Below are positions 35,391 to 44,892 of a DNA stretch of 64,000 nucleotides, in pieces. The translations under genes and the position numbers were made by a program. The DNA comes from an uncultured Paludibaculum sp. (GTDB lineage Bacteria; Acidobacteriota; Terriglobia; Bryobacterales; Bryobacteraceae): the NCBI RefSeq assembly GCF_963665245.1, contig NZ_OY762269.1:186001-250000 (forward strand), given 5' to 3'. Within the stretch, counting starts at the first letter, position 1. Every line of letters starts with the position of its first letter. The notes under the pieces were generated by a model. It did no database searches, was not told the origin of the DNA, and saw only the letters and a program-made list of their open reading frames with translations.

Positions 35391-37790
35391 GTGGGTTACA
35401 AAAGCGTTGCAGCGGTCCGAGGATACTTGCGTCTCCCACCGTTGGCGATTGGTCTCTATCTCCTCACTGCCCAGTGCCTTGCCCAATCGCGCGGCGACGA
35501 GAAGCGCTCTCTGGATTCTGCTTACACCCAACCAGTGGAAACGATCACCAGAAACCTGCTGCGTGACCAGAAGCGAGTCTGGACCAGCCCGTCACGCATC
35601 CGCGCGAAAGACCTGGCCTGGATCGCTCCTCTCGCGGGAACTACCGCCTTCCTTCTCGCCAGCGACGAACGCAACATGAGGGAGCGGTTTCACACAAATA
35701 CGCAGGGGCGCGACCGCAGCCTGCGTGTCTCCAACCTTGGGCTCGGTGCCCTGGCGGCGGTCCCGGCCTACCTGTCCTGGTATGGCTGGAAACATTCGGA
35801 TGAATATGCCCAGGAATCCGCCATATTGAGTGCACGCGCCGCGTCGGCCAGTCTGATTTCGGCCCAGCTGATCAACCTGTTGACGAGGCGAGAGACGCCA
35901 ATTGAGTCCACCGGGGCGGGTCGTTTCTACCACTCTGGATCCGTGTCATCCAGTTTTCCATCCATGCACGCCGCGGCCGCCTGGGCCATTGCTCCGGTCA
36001 TTGCCGAACGCTATCCCGGCTGGCTCACGAAAGTCGGCGTTTACGGTCTGGCGAGCGCGGTAACGCTCAGTCGCTTGCAGGCTCGTGAGCACTTCCCCTC
36101 AGATCTCCTGGTAGGCAGCGCTTTGGGCTGGCTGGTGGGCCACTCGATGGCAAATCCCCACGGCTCGGACCACGGGCGGCCCGCTGCCTATGCCGCCCCA
36201 TCGCAGGAGTCCTCTGCCGGTTCCGTGTCGGTTCCCACGGACAGTTGGATCTACCCGGCGCTAGATCGCCTTGCCGCCCTCGGCCTGATCCCCACCCAGA
36301 CGGCCAGCCTCCGTCCGTGGACCCGCGCCGAATGCCGCCGGCAACTCGACGAAGCCGAGGAGGGATTGGAACTCCTGGCCGGCGGCCCCGACGCCTCCGC
36401 GGCGCGTGCAGCGGCGCCCTTGCTCACCGCTCTACGCCGCGAATTCGCGCAGGACGAACCGGGTGTTCCGAAAGTGGTTCTGGAAGCAGTCTCACTCCGT
36501 GCTGGCGTCATTGCGGGCCCCGTTCTGAACGATAGTTACCACTTCGGCCAAACTTGGATCAACGACTTCGGGCGCCCCTTCGGCCGTGGTTGGAGCGGCA
36601 ATGCCGGCTTCCGGCTCCGCGCCGAGTCCGGACGCTTCTTTGCCTACTATCGCGGCGAGTATCAGCACGCGCCATCCGCCCCGGCCTATTCCCTTGCCGT
36701 CCGCCAGGTGATTGCGACCCTCGATAGCAATCCGTTGCGCGAGGCTGAGTCTGGCTCAGTAGTGAATCGCTTCCGTGTGCTGGAAGCGTATGCCGGTGTC
36801 CGTCTTGGCAACTTCGAGTTCTCTGCGGGCAAACAGGCCATGTGGTACGGGCCGACATACGATGCGCCGCTGTCTTTCAGCAGCAACGCCGAGCCCACCA
36901 AAAACGCCAGAATCTCAATGGTTCACCCTTACCGCCTACCGGGATTTCTGCGCGTGCTTGGCGAGGTCCGCGGCGAGTTGGTCATGGGCAAGCTCGGTGG
37001 GCACAGCTACACCTGGCGGCCGTGGTTCAACTCCGCCAAGCTCACTTTCAAAGTGACGGAAAACCTGGAACTGGGATTCACACGTTGGTCGATCCTCTGG
37101 GGCGTGGGCCACCCCATCACTCTGAAGAGCTTCGCGCGCAACGTCTTCTCCTTCGCCAGTACTGGAACGGACTATCGGGTGGGCGACTCCGCCGATCCTG
37201 GCGACAGGAAGGCTGGCTTCGACTTCCGCTACCGTATACCCGGTCTTCGGGATTGGGTCACTCTCTATAGCGACAGTTATAGCGACGACGATCCTTCGCC
37301 GCTGGCCGCTCCGCGCCGGGCCGCGATCAGCCCCGGAATCCTGCTGACGCGTGTGCCGCGTCTGCCGAACCTGAGCCTTCGCGCCGAGGCTACATCCACC
37401 GCCCCGCTTTCCGGCGACTACGGCGGGACGTTCATCTACTTCAACAATCAGTACCACTCCGGCAACACAAACTACGGAAACCTCCTCGGCAGTTGGGTGG
37501 GCCGGGACGGGCGTGCCCTCCAGGGCTGGGCTACTTACTGGTTCTCCGCCCGCAGCAAGGTCGAGGCCGGTTACCGGCAAACGAAGACCGGCACCCGCTT
37601 CCTGCCGGGCGGCGGTACCCAGACCGCGGCCACGCTGAAGGGCAGCTACGCGTGGAGCAACCATCTTTACTTTGACTTGATGTTGCAGTATGAACGCTTC
37701 TTCGTGCCCGTCCTGGGCGGTCCGCAACGGAACTTGAGCGGATGGCTGCAATTGACGTGGGAGCCGGGTCTCCGGCTCCAGAGGAAATAA
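35391..37790 (+). CDS. PAP2 phosphatase / Wzi-like outer-membrane fusion
   Basis: This 799-residue protein uses GTG 35391, preceded by AGGAA, and has a signal-like helix (LPPLAIGLYLLTAQCLAQ). A longer ATG reading begins at 35325. Residues about 55-250 are a PAP2 lipid-phosphatase domain: FPSMHAAAAWA at about 189-199 and SRLQAREHFPSD at about 227-238, the catalytic motifs. From about residue 285 to the end it resembles capsule-assembly Wzi: PWTRAECRRQLDEAEEGLE, then AGKQAMWYGPTYDAP, and many strands suited to a beta-barrel. Wzi anchors capsule at the cell surface; PAP2 could recycle undecaprenyl pyrophosphate. The fusion is unusual and opens the polysaccharide locus. Confidence 0.85.
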   Translation: MGYKSVAAVRGYLRLPPLAIGLYLLTAQCLAQSRGDEKRSLDSAYTQPVETITRNLLRDQKRVWTSPSRIRAKDLAWIAPLAGTTAFLLASDERNMRERFHTNTQGRDRSLRVSNLGLGALAAVPAYLSWYGWKHSDEYAQESAILSARAASASLISAQLINLLTRRETPIESTGAGRFYHSGSVSSSFPSMHAAAAWAIAPVIAERYPGWLTKVGVYGLASAVTLSRLQAREHFPSDLLVGSALGWLVGHSMANPHGSDHGRPAAYAAPSQESSAGSVSVPTDSWIYPALDRLAALGLIPTQTASLRPWTRAECRRQLDEAEEGLELLAGGPDASAARAAAPLLTALRREFAQDEPGVPKVVLEAVSLRAGVIAGPVLNDSYHFGQTWINDFGRPFGRGWSGNAGFRLRAESGRFFAYYRGEYQHAPSAPAYSLAVRQVIATLDSNPLREAESGSVVNRFRVLEAYAGVRLGNFEFSAGKQAMWYGPTYDAPLSFSSNAEPTKNARISMVHPYRLPGFLRVLGEVRGELVMGKLGGHSYTWRPWFNSAKLTFKVTENLELGFTRWSILWGVGHPITLKSFARNVFSFASTGTDYRVGDSADPGDRKAGFDFRYRIPGLRDWVTLYSDSYSDDDPSPLAAPRRAAISPGILLTRVPRLPNLSLRAEATSTAPLSGDYGGTFIYFNNQYHSGNTNYGNLLGSWVGRDGRALQGWATYWFSARSKVEAGYRQTKTGTRFLPGGGTQTAATLKGSYAWSNHLYFDLMLQYERFFVPVLGGPQRNLSGWLQLTWEPGLRLQRK

Positions 37791-37798
37791 GAGCGAGC

Positions 37799-40150
37799 AT
37801 GAGATTTCGTCAACTGAAGAGATATGGCCGGGTGGCCCTTTTCGGAATGGGGCTGACTGCCTTGTCGCCGCCTGTCTCGGCACAGGTACCCGAGGGACTA
37901 CAGGCGCTGGCCGCTCGTTGCGCGGCCCCCGGCGGCGCAGACTTGCCGGAGTGCCAGGCCGCCCGGACCACGTTGGAACAATCCCGCAACCCAAACGAAC
38001 TCACTGATTCAACGGCCGTGCCGTTAGTGCGTACCGGCCCGGCCTCCGCCCCTGCTCGTCCGGCCACTGCCGAGCGTCCCTCGCTGCCTGCTGACGACAA
38101 TTCATTGCCGGCCGAGGCCCCCACGGAATTCCAGCGGCTGGTTGCGTCCTCGTTCGGCCGCATCCTGCCGCTATTCGGCGCCCGCTTGTTCGACAGCGCC
38201 ACAACTACATTTGCCCCGGTCGAACAGGTCCCTGCCGCGGCTGACTCGGTGGTCGGCCCGGGCGACGAGATCCTGCTGCGAACCTGGGGACAGGTCACCT
38301 TGAACCTTTCGCTCACCGTGGACCGCTCCGGCTCGGTCTACATACCGCAGGCCGGCAGCGTCCATGTCGCTGGCCTGACCTACGGACAGCTCACCGGACA
38401 CCTTCGTACCAGTCTCGCTCGCGTCTATCGGAACTTCGAGCTGAGCGTGACCATGGGCCAGCTTCATTCGATTCAGGTCTTCGTCGTGGGCTCGGCGCGC
38501 CGGCCGGGCACCTACACGGTCAGCTCGGTCAGTACCCTCGTCAGCGTGCTGTTTGCCGCCGGCGGGCCGTCCAGCCAGGGATCGATGCGCCGCATCAAGC
38601 TCATCCGCGGTTCCGCCGTGGTCACCGAGTTCGACGTCTACGATCTGCTTCTCAAGGGCGACAAAACCCGCGACGCCCGGTTGTTGCCTGGCGACGTGAT
38701 TCACATTGAGGGCGTCGGGCCGCAGGTGGCCGTCGCCGGCAGTGTCAGAAACCCGGCGGTGTATGAGTTGAAGGGCGAGACCAGCGTCGGAACCCTCCTG
38801 GCCCTCGCCGGTGGCCTGACGCCGGTGGCCGACGGCCGGCGCGCCTCCCTTGAGCGCATCCGGGACCGGGCCGTGCGCGAAACCGCCGAGATCGCTCTCG
38901 ACGGACCAGGGTTAGCGGCCCCGGCGCGCGACGGCGACCTGCTGATCATACGGACGGTCCTGCCGCGCTTTGACAACGCCGTCACCCTCCGCGGCAACGT
39001 GTCGAACCCAGGGCGTTTCGCCTGGCGCGCCGGCATGCGTCTGCGCGATGTCATCCCGGAAAAGGGATCGCTCATCACCCGCGACTACTGGAAGAAGAAA
39101 AATGTGTCTGGCTTCACGCCGCCTGACGAGGCCATCGCCTCCGAGCCCGGCAAGGAGAAGAAGCGGCAGCCGTCCCGCATGAGTATGGAAGATGTCGAGG
39201 ACATCAACTGGTCTTACGCCCTCATCGAGCGCCAGAGCGCGCGTGACTTGAGCGCGCAGTTGTTACCCTTCGACCTGGGCAAGCTCCTCTTGGACGGCGA
39301 CGACCATCAGAACCTGGAGCTTCAGCCCGGAGACGTCATCACCATCTTCTCTCAGAGCGACATTCGCGTACCCGTCTCCCAGCAGAATCGCCGGGTACGC
39401 CTCGAAGGCGAATTTAAAGCGGCCGGCGTGTACAACGTAAAGCCCGGAGAGACCCTCGGGCAATTGATTCAGCGGGTAGGCGGACTCACCCCGGACGCCT
39501 ACCTCTATGCCTCGGAGTTCCAACGCGAATCGACCCGCCTGGAGCAGCAGCGGCGTCTGGAGCAATACACCATGGAGATGGAACGGGAGATCGAGCAATT
39601 CGGCGCGACGAAATCAGGCGGAATCAGCACTCCGGAGGAGAGCGCGGCCCTGGCCGCCCGCCTCGACAGCCAAAGAAAGCTGGCGCAGAGAATGCGAGCC
39701 CTACCACTAGCAGGCCGCATCGTGCTCGGACTGGAACCGGGAAGCAACGACATGGCGAAGCTGATGAACGTGCCGCTGGAAGACGGAGACCGCTTCGTCG
39801 TCCCGCCGCGTTCCGCAACGATCAACGTGCTGGGCTCGGTCTACAATCCCAACTCCTTCCTGCACGAGGCGAAGCTGCGCTTGGCGGACTACCTCCAGGA
39901 GGCAGGCGGCGTAACTCGAACGGGCGACAAAGGCCGTATCTTCATCATCCGGGCCGACGGTTCGGTGATGCCCCACCAAGGCGGCGGTCTATTTAAAAAA
40001 TCGTTCGACGCGGCCCTCCTGAGCCCCGGAGACGCCGTAGTGGTCCCGGAGCAGATGCCCAAGACCCCATTCATGAAGGGCTTCCGCGACTGGACCCAGG
40101 TGTTTTCCAACCTGGCGCTCGGCGCAGCGGCCATCAACGTTCTGAAATGA
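37799..40150 (+). CDS. Large polysaccharide export protein with multiple SLBB domains (Wza-type)
   Basis: This 783-residue protein starts at ATG 37799 and has a SPI-type signal (ALFGMGLTALSPPVSAQ) without a lipobox cysteine. After a Pro/Ala-rich linker, a poly-export domain begins near residue 145 (VGPGDEILLRTWGQ, then SGSVYIPQAGSVHVAGLTYGQL). At least four SLBB units follow, marked by V-x-G-S/N-V-R-N-P-turns (VFVVGSARRPGTYTV, VAVAGSVRNPAVYEL, VTLRGNVSNPGRFAW, VRLEGEFKAAGVYNV, INVLGSVYNPNSFLH). It would form the outer-membrane/periplasm export channel. Wza proteins are usually 370-400 residues, so this is about twice normal, as often seen in this phylum. Its stop overlaps the flippase start (ATGA). 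Confidence 0.88.
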   Translation: MRFRQLKRYGRVALFGMGLTALSPPVSAQVPEGLQALAARCAAPGGADLPECQAARTTLEQSRNPNELTDSTAVPLVRTGPASAPARPATAERPSLPADDNSLPAEAPTEFQRLVASSFGRILPLFGARLFDSATTTFAPVEQVPAAADSVVGPGDEILLRTWGQVTLNLSLTVDRSGSVYIPQAGSVHVAGLTYGQLTGHLRTSLARVYRNFELSVTMGQLHSIQVFVVGSARRPGTYTVSSVSTLVSVLFAAGGPSSQGSMRRIKLIRGSAVVTEFDVYDLLLKGDKTRDARLLPGDVIHIEGVGPQVAVAGSVRNPAVYELKGETSVGTLLALAGGLTPVADGRRASLERIRDRAVRETAEIALDGPGLAAPARDGDLLIIRTVLPRFDNAVTLRGNVSNPGRFAWRAGMRLRDVIPEKGSLITRDYWKKKNVSGFTPPDEAIASEPGKEKKRQPSRMSMEDVEDINWSYALIERQSARDLSAQLLPFDLGKLLLDGDDHQNLELQPGDVITIFSQSDIRVPVSQQNRRVRLEGEFKAAGVYNVKPGETLGQLIQRVGGLTPDAYLYASEFQRESTRLEQQRRLEQYTMEMEREIEQFGATKSGGISTPEESAALAARLDSQRKLAQRMRALPLAGRIVLGLEPGSNDMAKLMNVPLEDGDRFVVPPRSATINVLGSVYNPNSFLHEAKLRLADYLQEAGGVTRTGDKGRIFIIRADGSVMPHQGGGLFKKSFDAALLSPGDAVVVPEQMPKTPFMKGFRDWTQVFSNLALGAAAINVLK

Positions 40151-41496
40151 CAACGAGCAATACTCCATCGGACACGTTACCTGAGCGAACCACAAGCATT
40201 CCGGATGTTGGGGTGCTTGGGCGCTGGGTCGGCTGGGCGGCTGCATGCAGCATCTTGTTGCAGATAACAACGATCACATGTGCTGTCATCGCGGCCCGAC
40301 TGCTGGGAATTGCGGACTTTGGTCGATTTAGCATTGCACAAAGCACCGCAGTCATGTTTCTGGGAGTTGCAGGAAGCGGCCTCGGGATCACCGCAACGCG
40401 ATATACAGCGCGACTGGAGAAGACTGACCCACGTAGGCTCGGCGCCATCCTGGGGGTTGCACATCTAGTGGCACTCGTCGCCGCAGTCGTAGCTGGAGCC
40501 CTACTGCTGCTATTCAGCCGATCGATCGCAATCCATGCGTACGGACGTCTTGATCTGGAACCCTGCCTGAGATTGACGACTCCCTATCTGTTTTTTTCCG
40601 CCCTGAATGCTTACCAAATGGGAGCGCTGGTCGGGTTAGGAGCATTCAGGCAAATGGCCACGGTCACAGCCCTGCAGTTCTTCGTGGGCGTAGCGCTGAC
40701 AACGAGCCTGACGGTGTCTGCCGGTGTCAACGGCGCAATCATCGGGGCAAGTGGCGCGGCTCTCGCTAATTGGCTTCATTGCCACAGAGTACTCGCCACT
40801 ATGCTTCGTTCGCGGGGCATCAGGTTGACTTACAGCACTTCATCCCATGATCTCCGAGTCCTCTGGGAGTTCGCTCTTCCCGCTGCGGTGTCCAGTGTGC
40901 TCGGCACGGCATGTATGTGGCTTGTCGGAGCAATGCTCGTCAAGCAGACGAATAATGTCAACGAGGCAGCCATCTTTGTGGCAGCCGGCACACTAAGGCA
41001 AGTAATCGTTTTTGCGCCGGCAATCGTCCAGAAAGTGTTCGCCGTCCCACTCAGTCAGATGTTCGGACGAATCAACCAGGCCGACTACCGTCGATTTCAC
41101 TTTCGGCAAGCCGCGTGGAACCTCCTTGCTGCCGCGGCGATTGCTGGCGTCGTCTGGACCGGTCGCGGCCTCGTGATGAGGCTCTTTGGCCGTCAATTCT
41201 CAGACGATGGCAACGTATGCGCGTTCGTCGTCGTCTTCGCTGTACTCGAGGCTTATGCCATATCCGCGTATCAGGCTATTCCCGCAACCGGCCGTATGTG
41301 GTGGCAAGTCGCGGTGATCGTTCTATGGTGTGGAATCCTCACTTCTGGCGCGAAAGAGTTTGTGACCGCTGGAGGTGCATCGGGACTGGCGAAGGCATAT
41401 TGTCTAGCTTGGTTGAGCTCGGCCGTAGCGTACACTCTGGTCTCGAAGTACCTCCTTCGCAACGCCCCTGTCGTCCCTGCCGTCGTGAACGCATAG
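40147..41496 (+). CDS. Wzx-type oligosaccharide flippase (MOP/PST family)
   Basis: This 449-residue protein has about 12-14 hydrophobic segments and begins with the usual flippase stretch ILLQITTITCAVIAARLLGIADFG. The sequence carries little hydrophilic soluble domain. It would translocate the lipid-linked repeat unit across the inner membrane for polymerisation. It overlaps the export-protein stop by 4 nt and lies 4 nt upstream of the putative polymerase, as expected for a Wzx/Wzy pair. Confidence 0.85.
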   Translation: MTTSNTPSDTLPERTTSIPDVGVLGRWVGWAAACSILLQITTITCAVIAARLLGIADFGRFSIAQSTAVMFLGVAGSGLGITATRYTARLEKTDPRRLGAILGVAHLVALVAAVVAGALLLLFSRSIAIHAYGRLDLEPCLRLTTPYLFFSALNAYQMGALVGLGAFRQMATVTALQFFVGVALTTSLTVSAGVNGAIIGASGAALANWLHCHRVLATMLRSRGIRLTYSTSSHDLRVLWEFALPAAVSSVLGTACMWLVGAMLVKQTNNVNEAAIFVAAGTLRQVIVFAPAIVQKVFAVPLSQMFGRINQADYRRFHFRQAAWNLLAAAAIAGVVWTGRGLVMRLFGRQFSDDGNVCAFVVVFAVLEAYAISAYQAIPATGRMWWQVAVIVLWCGILTSGAKEFVTAGGASGLAKAYCLAWLSSAVAYTLVSKYLLRNAPVVPAVVNA

Positions 41497-41500
41497 AACA

Positions 41501-42730
41501 ATGACAATGGCCTCGCGGAACTGGCGCTACTGGCTTATCGGTGTGTGGACCACCATCGTCTCCGCCGCTTCGCTGAAGTACTACGTCGCGTACTGCCATT
41601 GGTATGTGACGGCGTTGCTGATCTTAGCGCTGGCGCCAGCAATATTCCGAGTGAGGTGGAGTGATGTCAGAAGTACGACAATACCTGGGGCAATCCTAGT
41701 TGTATCTATTGCCATGACGGCACTGGGTAGTGCGCGGCCCTCCTACGAATTCCTCCAAGCGGGTAAGCTCTCAGTGATCCTGCTGATCGTGGTGCCACTA
41801 TTGGTGTCAGTTCGAGAGTCTGGCGTTGGGATACGTGTGGGCTGTGAAGTTGCATCTGTATTGAATGCGACCATCACAGTTGCCGGACTGGTTGGTGCAT
41901 CCGGTATGGCTTCCATGATGGCCACTGGCCGATATGGGAACCTACTCAATTCCCCCGGATCGCTGTGGAGAGCCGGACTCCTGGCATTTCTTTCCAGCGG
42001 CCTACGGCTGATTTGTGGGAATGCGGGGCCGTGGCACGGCCTCGTTTTCGTCTGCAGCATATTCCTGATCGCCGTGGACGGATCAAGGACAGCGTACTTG
42101 ATGCTGTGTGTCGCATGCGCATTGGCGGTCCTGGTTCTTGACCGGGAGGTTCGATTCCACCGCGCACTCTCGCCTTACCGAGTTCTTTCTGTGACTGTTG
42201 GATCAGTCGGATGCGTTGGCCTGATTGCCGCAATTCTGATCGCGATTCCGGGTCTTGGGTTCGCCGAACGAGGTTCCACCTTGATTCACCTGGCTGGGGC
42301 CTTGAGCTGGTATGGACTCCATCAGACTGATGGCTATCGAGCCGAGGCGCTCGGGACGGTCGTTAGGCAGATTCGAGCGCACCCTTTCGTGGGCCTGGGG
42401 ATGGGGACTACGACGGCCGATTCGACGATAGGTCCAATGGTGGTCCATATGAGTTACCTGCAAACTTGGGCGGACATCGGCGTGGCCGGATTCCTAGCGT
42501 TTAGCAGCCTGATGCTCGGCGCCATCCCAGCGGCGTGGCGGGCGATTCAAACTGCAGTTGGAGCAAATCTGAGACTGCGGCTTGATCAGTATGGCGGTCT
42601 CTATTTGCTTTTATGCTGGGCGCTCACCGGCCTTTTTCATCCCATATCCACTGAGCTTAGTGAATGGATCATGTTTATTGCTGGTCTCGCGCTCGCCCAG
42701 CGCTCGATCGGTCAGGTTCGAGCTAGTTAG
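41501..42730 (+). CDS. Wzy-type O-antigen/exopolysaccharide polymerase
   Basis: This 409-residue integral membrane protein has about ten hydrophobic helices. A long periplasmic-like loop (residues about 260-320) carries WYGLHQTDGYRAEALGTVVRQIRAHPFVGLGMGTT, where the HPFVGLG pattern is typical of Wzy_C/O-antigen ligase proteins. An ATG at 41507 is an alternative start. It is placed directly after the flippase. Which function, polymerase or ligase, cannot be told from the motif alone; the Wzx/Wzy context favours polymerase. Confidence 0.8.
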   Translation: MTMASRNWRYWLIGVWTTIVSAASLKYYVAYCHWYVTALLILALAPAIFRVRWSDVRSTTIPGAILVVSIAMTALGSARPSYEFLQAGKLSVILLIVVPLLVSVRESGVGIRVGCEVASVLNATITVAGLVGASGMASMMATGRYGNLLNSPGSLWRAGLLAFLSSGLRLICGNAGPWHGLVFVCSIFLIAVDGSRTAYLMLCVACALAVLVLDREVRFHRALSPYRVLSVTVGSVGCVGLIAAILIAIPGLGFAERGSTLIHLAGALSWYGLHQTDGYRAEALGTVVRQIRAHPFVGLGMGTTTADSTIGPMVVHMSYLQTWADIGVAGFLAFSSLMLGAIPAAWRAIQTAVGANLRLRLDQYGGLYLLLCWALTGLFHPISTELSEWIMFIAGLALAQRSIGQVRAS

Positions 42731-42776
42731 GTTGTCATCACCCTTCCTCCAACTCCTTGATTGATCCCCAATCCTC

Positions 42777-43757
42777 ATGAACCCTCTAGCCCCGCAGTCC
42801 AGCGTCCTTCGGGAATCCAGTGAGCACTCCTCAATCGGCAAATGCGAATCCAGTTGGGGAGATCGCCGCAGGTTCTCTGTAGTCATCCCCACGCACAACC
42901 GTGCCGCCCTTCTCGCGCGCGCCATTGACTCCGTCTATGCGACAGGCGAACGCAATGTTGACATCGTAGTGGTGGACGACGCATCCAGTGACGAAACACG
43001 GCAAATGCTGCGGGAACGATACCCCAACGTGAAGTGCCTGCAATTGTCACGAAACTCCGGCCCTGGCGTCGCCAGGAACCTCGGAATTCAGAGTGCGACT
43101 ACACCATGGGTGCTTCTGCTGGATGACGACGACCTGCTTGACCAGAGGGCCTTTTCAATCGTCAACTCTGGTTTGGATACACTCAGCGAACTTCACCGAT
43201 ATCCCGTTGTTCAGTTCGCGCGGAGTAATGGTCGAATTGGCAGGTGCTTTAGCATTATTCGGCTTGAGGACTACTTTCGAGGCGAGATTGCAGGTGATTT
43301 CACCTCGATTATTCAGGTCGAGCGTTTCCTGGAATCTAATCTGCAGTTTCCCAGCTCACGAGTCGGTGCGGAACACCTTCTGTGGTTTCACATTGCGCGC
43401 GAGTTCGGTATCCCGACTTGGCGATCGTGCATCGCTCAGTTGACAGACGATGCTCCGGTCCGCCTCTGCTCGACTGCGTCGCAATTGGTGCGGGCAGCAG
43501 AATATGCAGACATGATAGACGAGACCCTCCGCCGCTATGGTGTGGAAATGAAATCAGTCGCTCCGACCTACTACAGCAAGAAGATGGTAGGCGCGTTCAC
43601 CTACCGGTTGCTGGCCGGTGATCGACGGCAAGCATTGATTGGCCTCAACCGCAACTCAAGTCACGGGAGGGTCTTTCGATGGGCGCTGACCGTGATGTCG
43701 GCGATTCCATCCTCACTTCTAAGATCTGCGTTCATCACCTACCGAAAGAATACTTGA
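42777..43757 (+). CDS. GT2-family glycosyltransferase
   Basis: This 326-residue protein has a GT-A fold: SVVIPTHNRAALLARAIDSV at about residues 34-53, then VVVDDASSDET, and LLLDDDDLL as the DXD motif near residue 116. Family 2 enzymes transfer a nucleotide-sugar residue with inversion. It starts 46 nt after the polymerase, with no strong RBS, and ends one base before the next gene. Its sugar and acceptor are unknown. Confidence 0.87.
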   Translation: MNPLAPQSSVLRESSEHSSIGKCESSWGDRRRFSVVIPTHNRAALLARAIDSVYATGERNVDIVVVDDASSDETRQMLRERYPNVKCLQLSRNSGPGVARNLGIQSATTPWVLLLDDDDLLDQRAFSIVNSGLDTLSELHRYPVVQFARSNGRIGRCFSIIRLEDYFRGEIAGDFTSIIQVERFLESNLQFPSSRVGAEHLLWFHIAREFGIPTWRSCIAQLTDDAPVRLCSTASQLVRAAEYADMIDETLRRYGVEMKSVAPTYYSKKMVGAFTYRLLAGDRRQALIGLNRNSSHGRVFRWALTVMSAIPSSLLRSAFITYRKNT

Positions 43758-43758
43758 A

Positions 43759-44880
43759 ATGAAGGTCCTCCAAATCATCGACACCCTGGGCCTCGGAGGG
43801 GCGGAGACACTGATAAGCAATCTATGTCCCCGACTTGTGCGGCTAGGAGTCGAATCCTCTGTGATGTGCCTGACCAGCAGGCGATCGGACTTGGCGCAGA
43901 AGCTTGAGCGCGCCGGCATTCAGGTGCTCTATTCCCCCTGGAGTTCGCCGTATTGCCCACTCCAGCCGCTGTTCATCGCAAGCCATCTGCGCCAAACGCA
44001 CTTCGATCTCGTTCATGTACACCTCTTCCCCGCCCAACTATGGACGATCTTTGGCGCGCGCCTCGTCCGATGGGAGGTGCCCCTTGTGACCACCGAGCAC
44101 AGCACCTGGAATCGCCGCCGACGCTTGCCGCTGCGACGTGTGGACCGCTGGATGTATTCTGCGTACACTCGAGTAGCTTGTATTGGAAGTACCACCGAAC
44201 TGGCTCTGCGGGACTGGCTCGGCCCGATGCCGCTGCGGACGACGATCATCCAGAACGGTATAGACTTAACAGCATTTGCCGCGGCAACCGAACGCCAGTC
44301 AGCTCTTGCCGACCCCAATCCGGTATGCCGGATACTCTGCGTCGCCAGCCTGACGGAGCGCAAAGATCATGCCACGCTTCTCCGTGCCATCAGTCAGTTG
44401 CCAGGTGCTGAACTTCATTTAGTTGGAAGCGGCCCACTGAGAGGCGCCTTGGAGCGGCTCACGGCGAATCTCAGAATCACAGATCGTGTTCACTTTCTCG
44501 GAGAGCGGTTGGACATCGCCGAATTGTTGGCAGGCGCAGACATCTACGTGCAGCCTTCGCGATGGGAGGGGTTCGGCATCGCGGCGCTGGAGGCAATGGC
44601 GACGGGACTTCCAGTTGTGGCCAGCAACGTTCCGGGACTCCGTGAAGTGGTAGGGGATGCTGGTGTTCTGTTCGAGCCCGGCTCTGACAGCGAGCTGAGA
44701 GATCGGCTTGATCATCTGATGTCATCTAGCTCCGCTCGGCATGATCTCGGAAGCCGAGCGCGCGTCAGAGCTCATCACTTCTCGGTCGATATGACCGCAG
44801 CCGCCTACCATTCCATGTACAGCTCAGTTGTGAATCAGGGAGAGCACTTCAAAGCACGGCCCGAAGTATATCCCGTCTGA
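43759..44880 (+). CDS. GT4-family glycosyltransferase (first copy)
   Basis: This 373-residue protein has a GT-B fold with the N-terminal start VLQIIDTLGLGGAETLISNL and the C-terminal donor-site block VQPSRWEGFGIAALEAMATGLPVVASNVPGLREVVGDAG (about residues 264-302), including the E-x7-E pattern. GT4 enzymes retain anomeric configuration. It follows the GT2 gene with one base between stop and start and precedes the chain-length gene by 12 nt. Confidence 0.9.
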   Translation: MKVLQIIDTLGLGGAETLISNLCPRLVRLGVESSVMCLTSRRSDLAQKLERAGIQVLYSPWSSPYCPLQPLFIASHLRQTHFDLVHVHLFPAQLWTIFGARLVRWEVPLVTTEHSTWNRRRRLPLRRVDRWMYSAYTRVACIGSTTELALRDWLGPMPLRTTIIQNGIDLTAFAAATERQSALADPNPVCRILCVASLTERKDHATLLRAISQLPGAELHLVGSGPLRGALERLTANLRITDRVHFLGERLDIAELLAGADIYVQPSRWEGFGIAALEAMATGLPVVASNVPGLREVVGDAGVLFEPGSDSELRDRLDHLMSSSSARHDLGSRARVRAHHFSVDMTAAAYHSMYSSVVNQGEHFKARPEVYPV

Positions 44881-44892
44881 GCTCAACGATAG

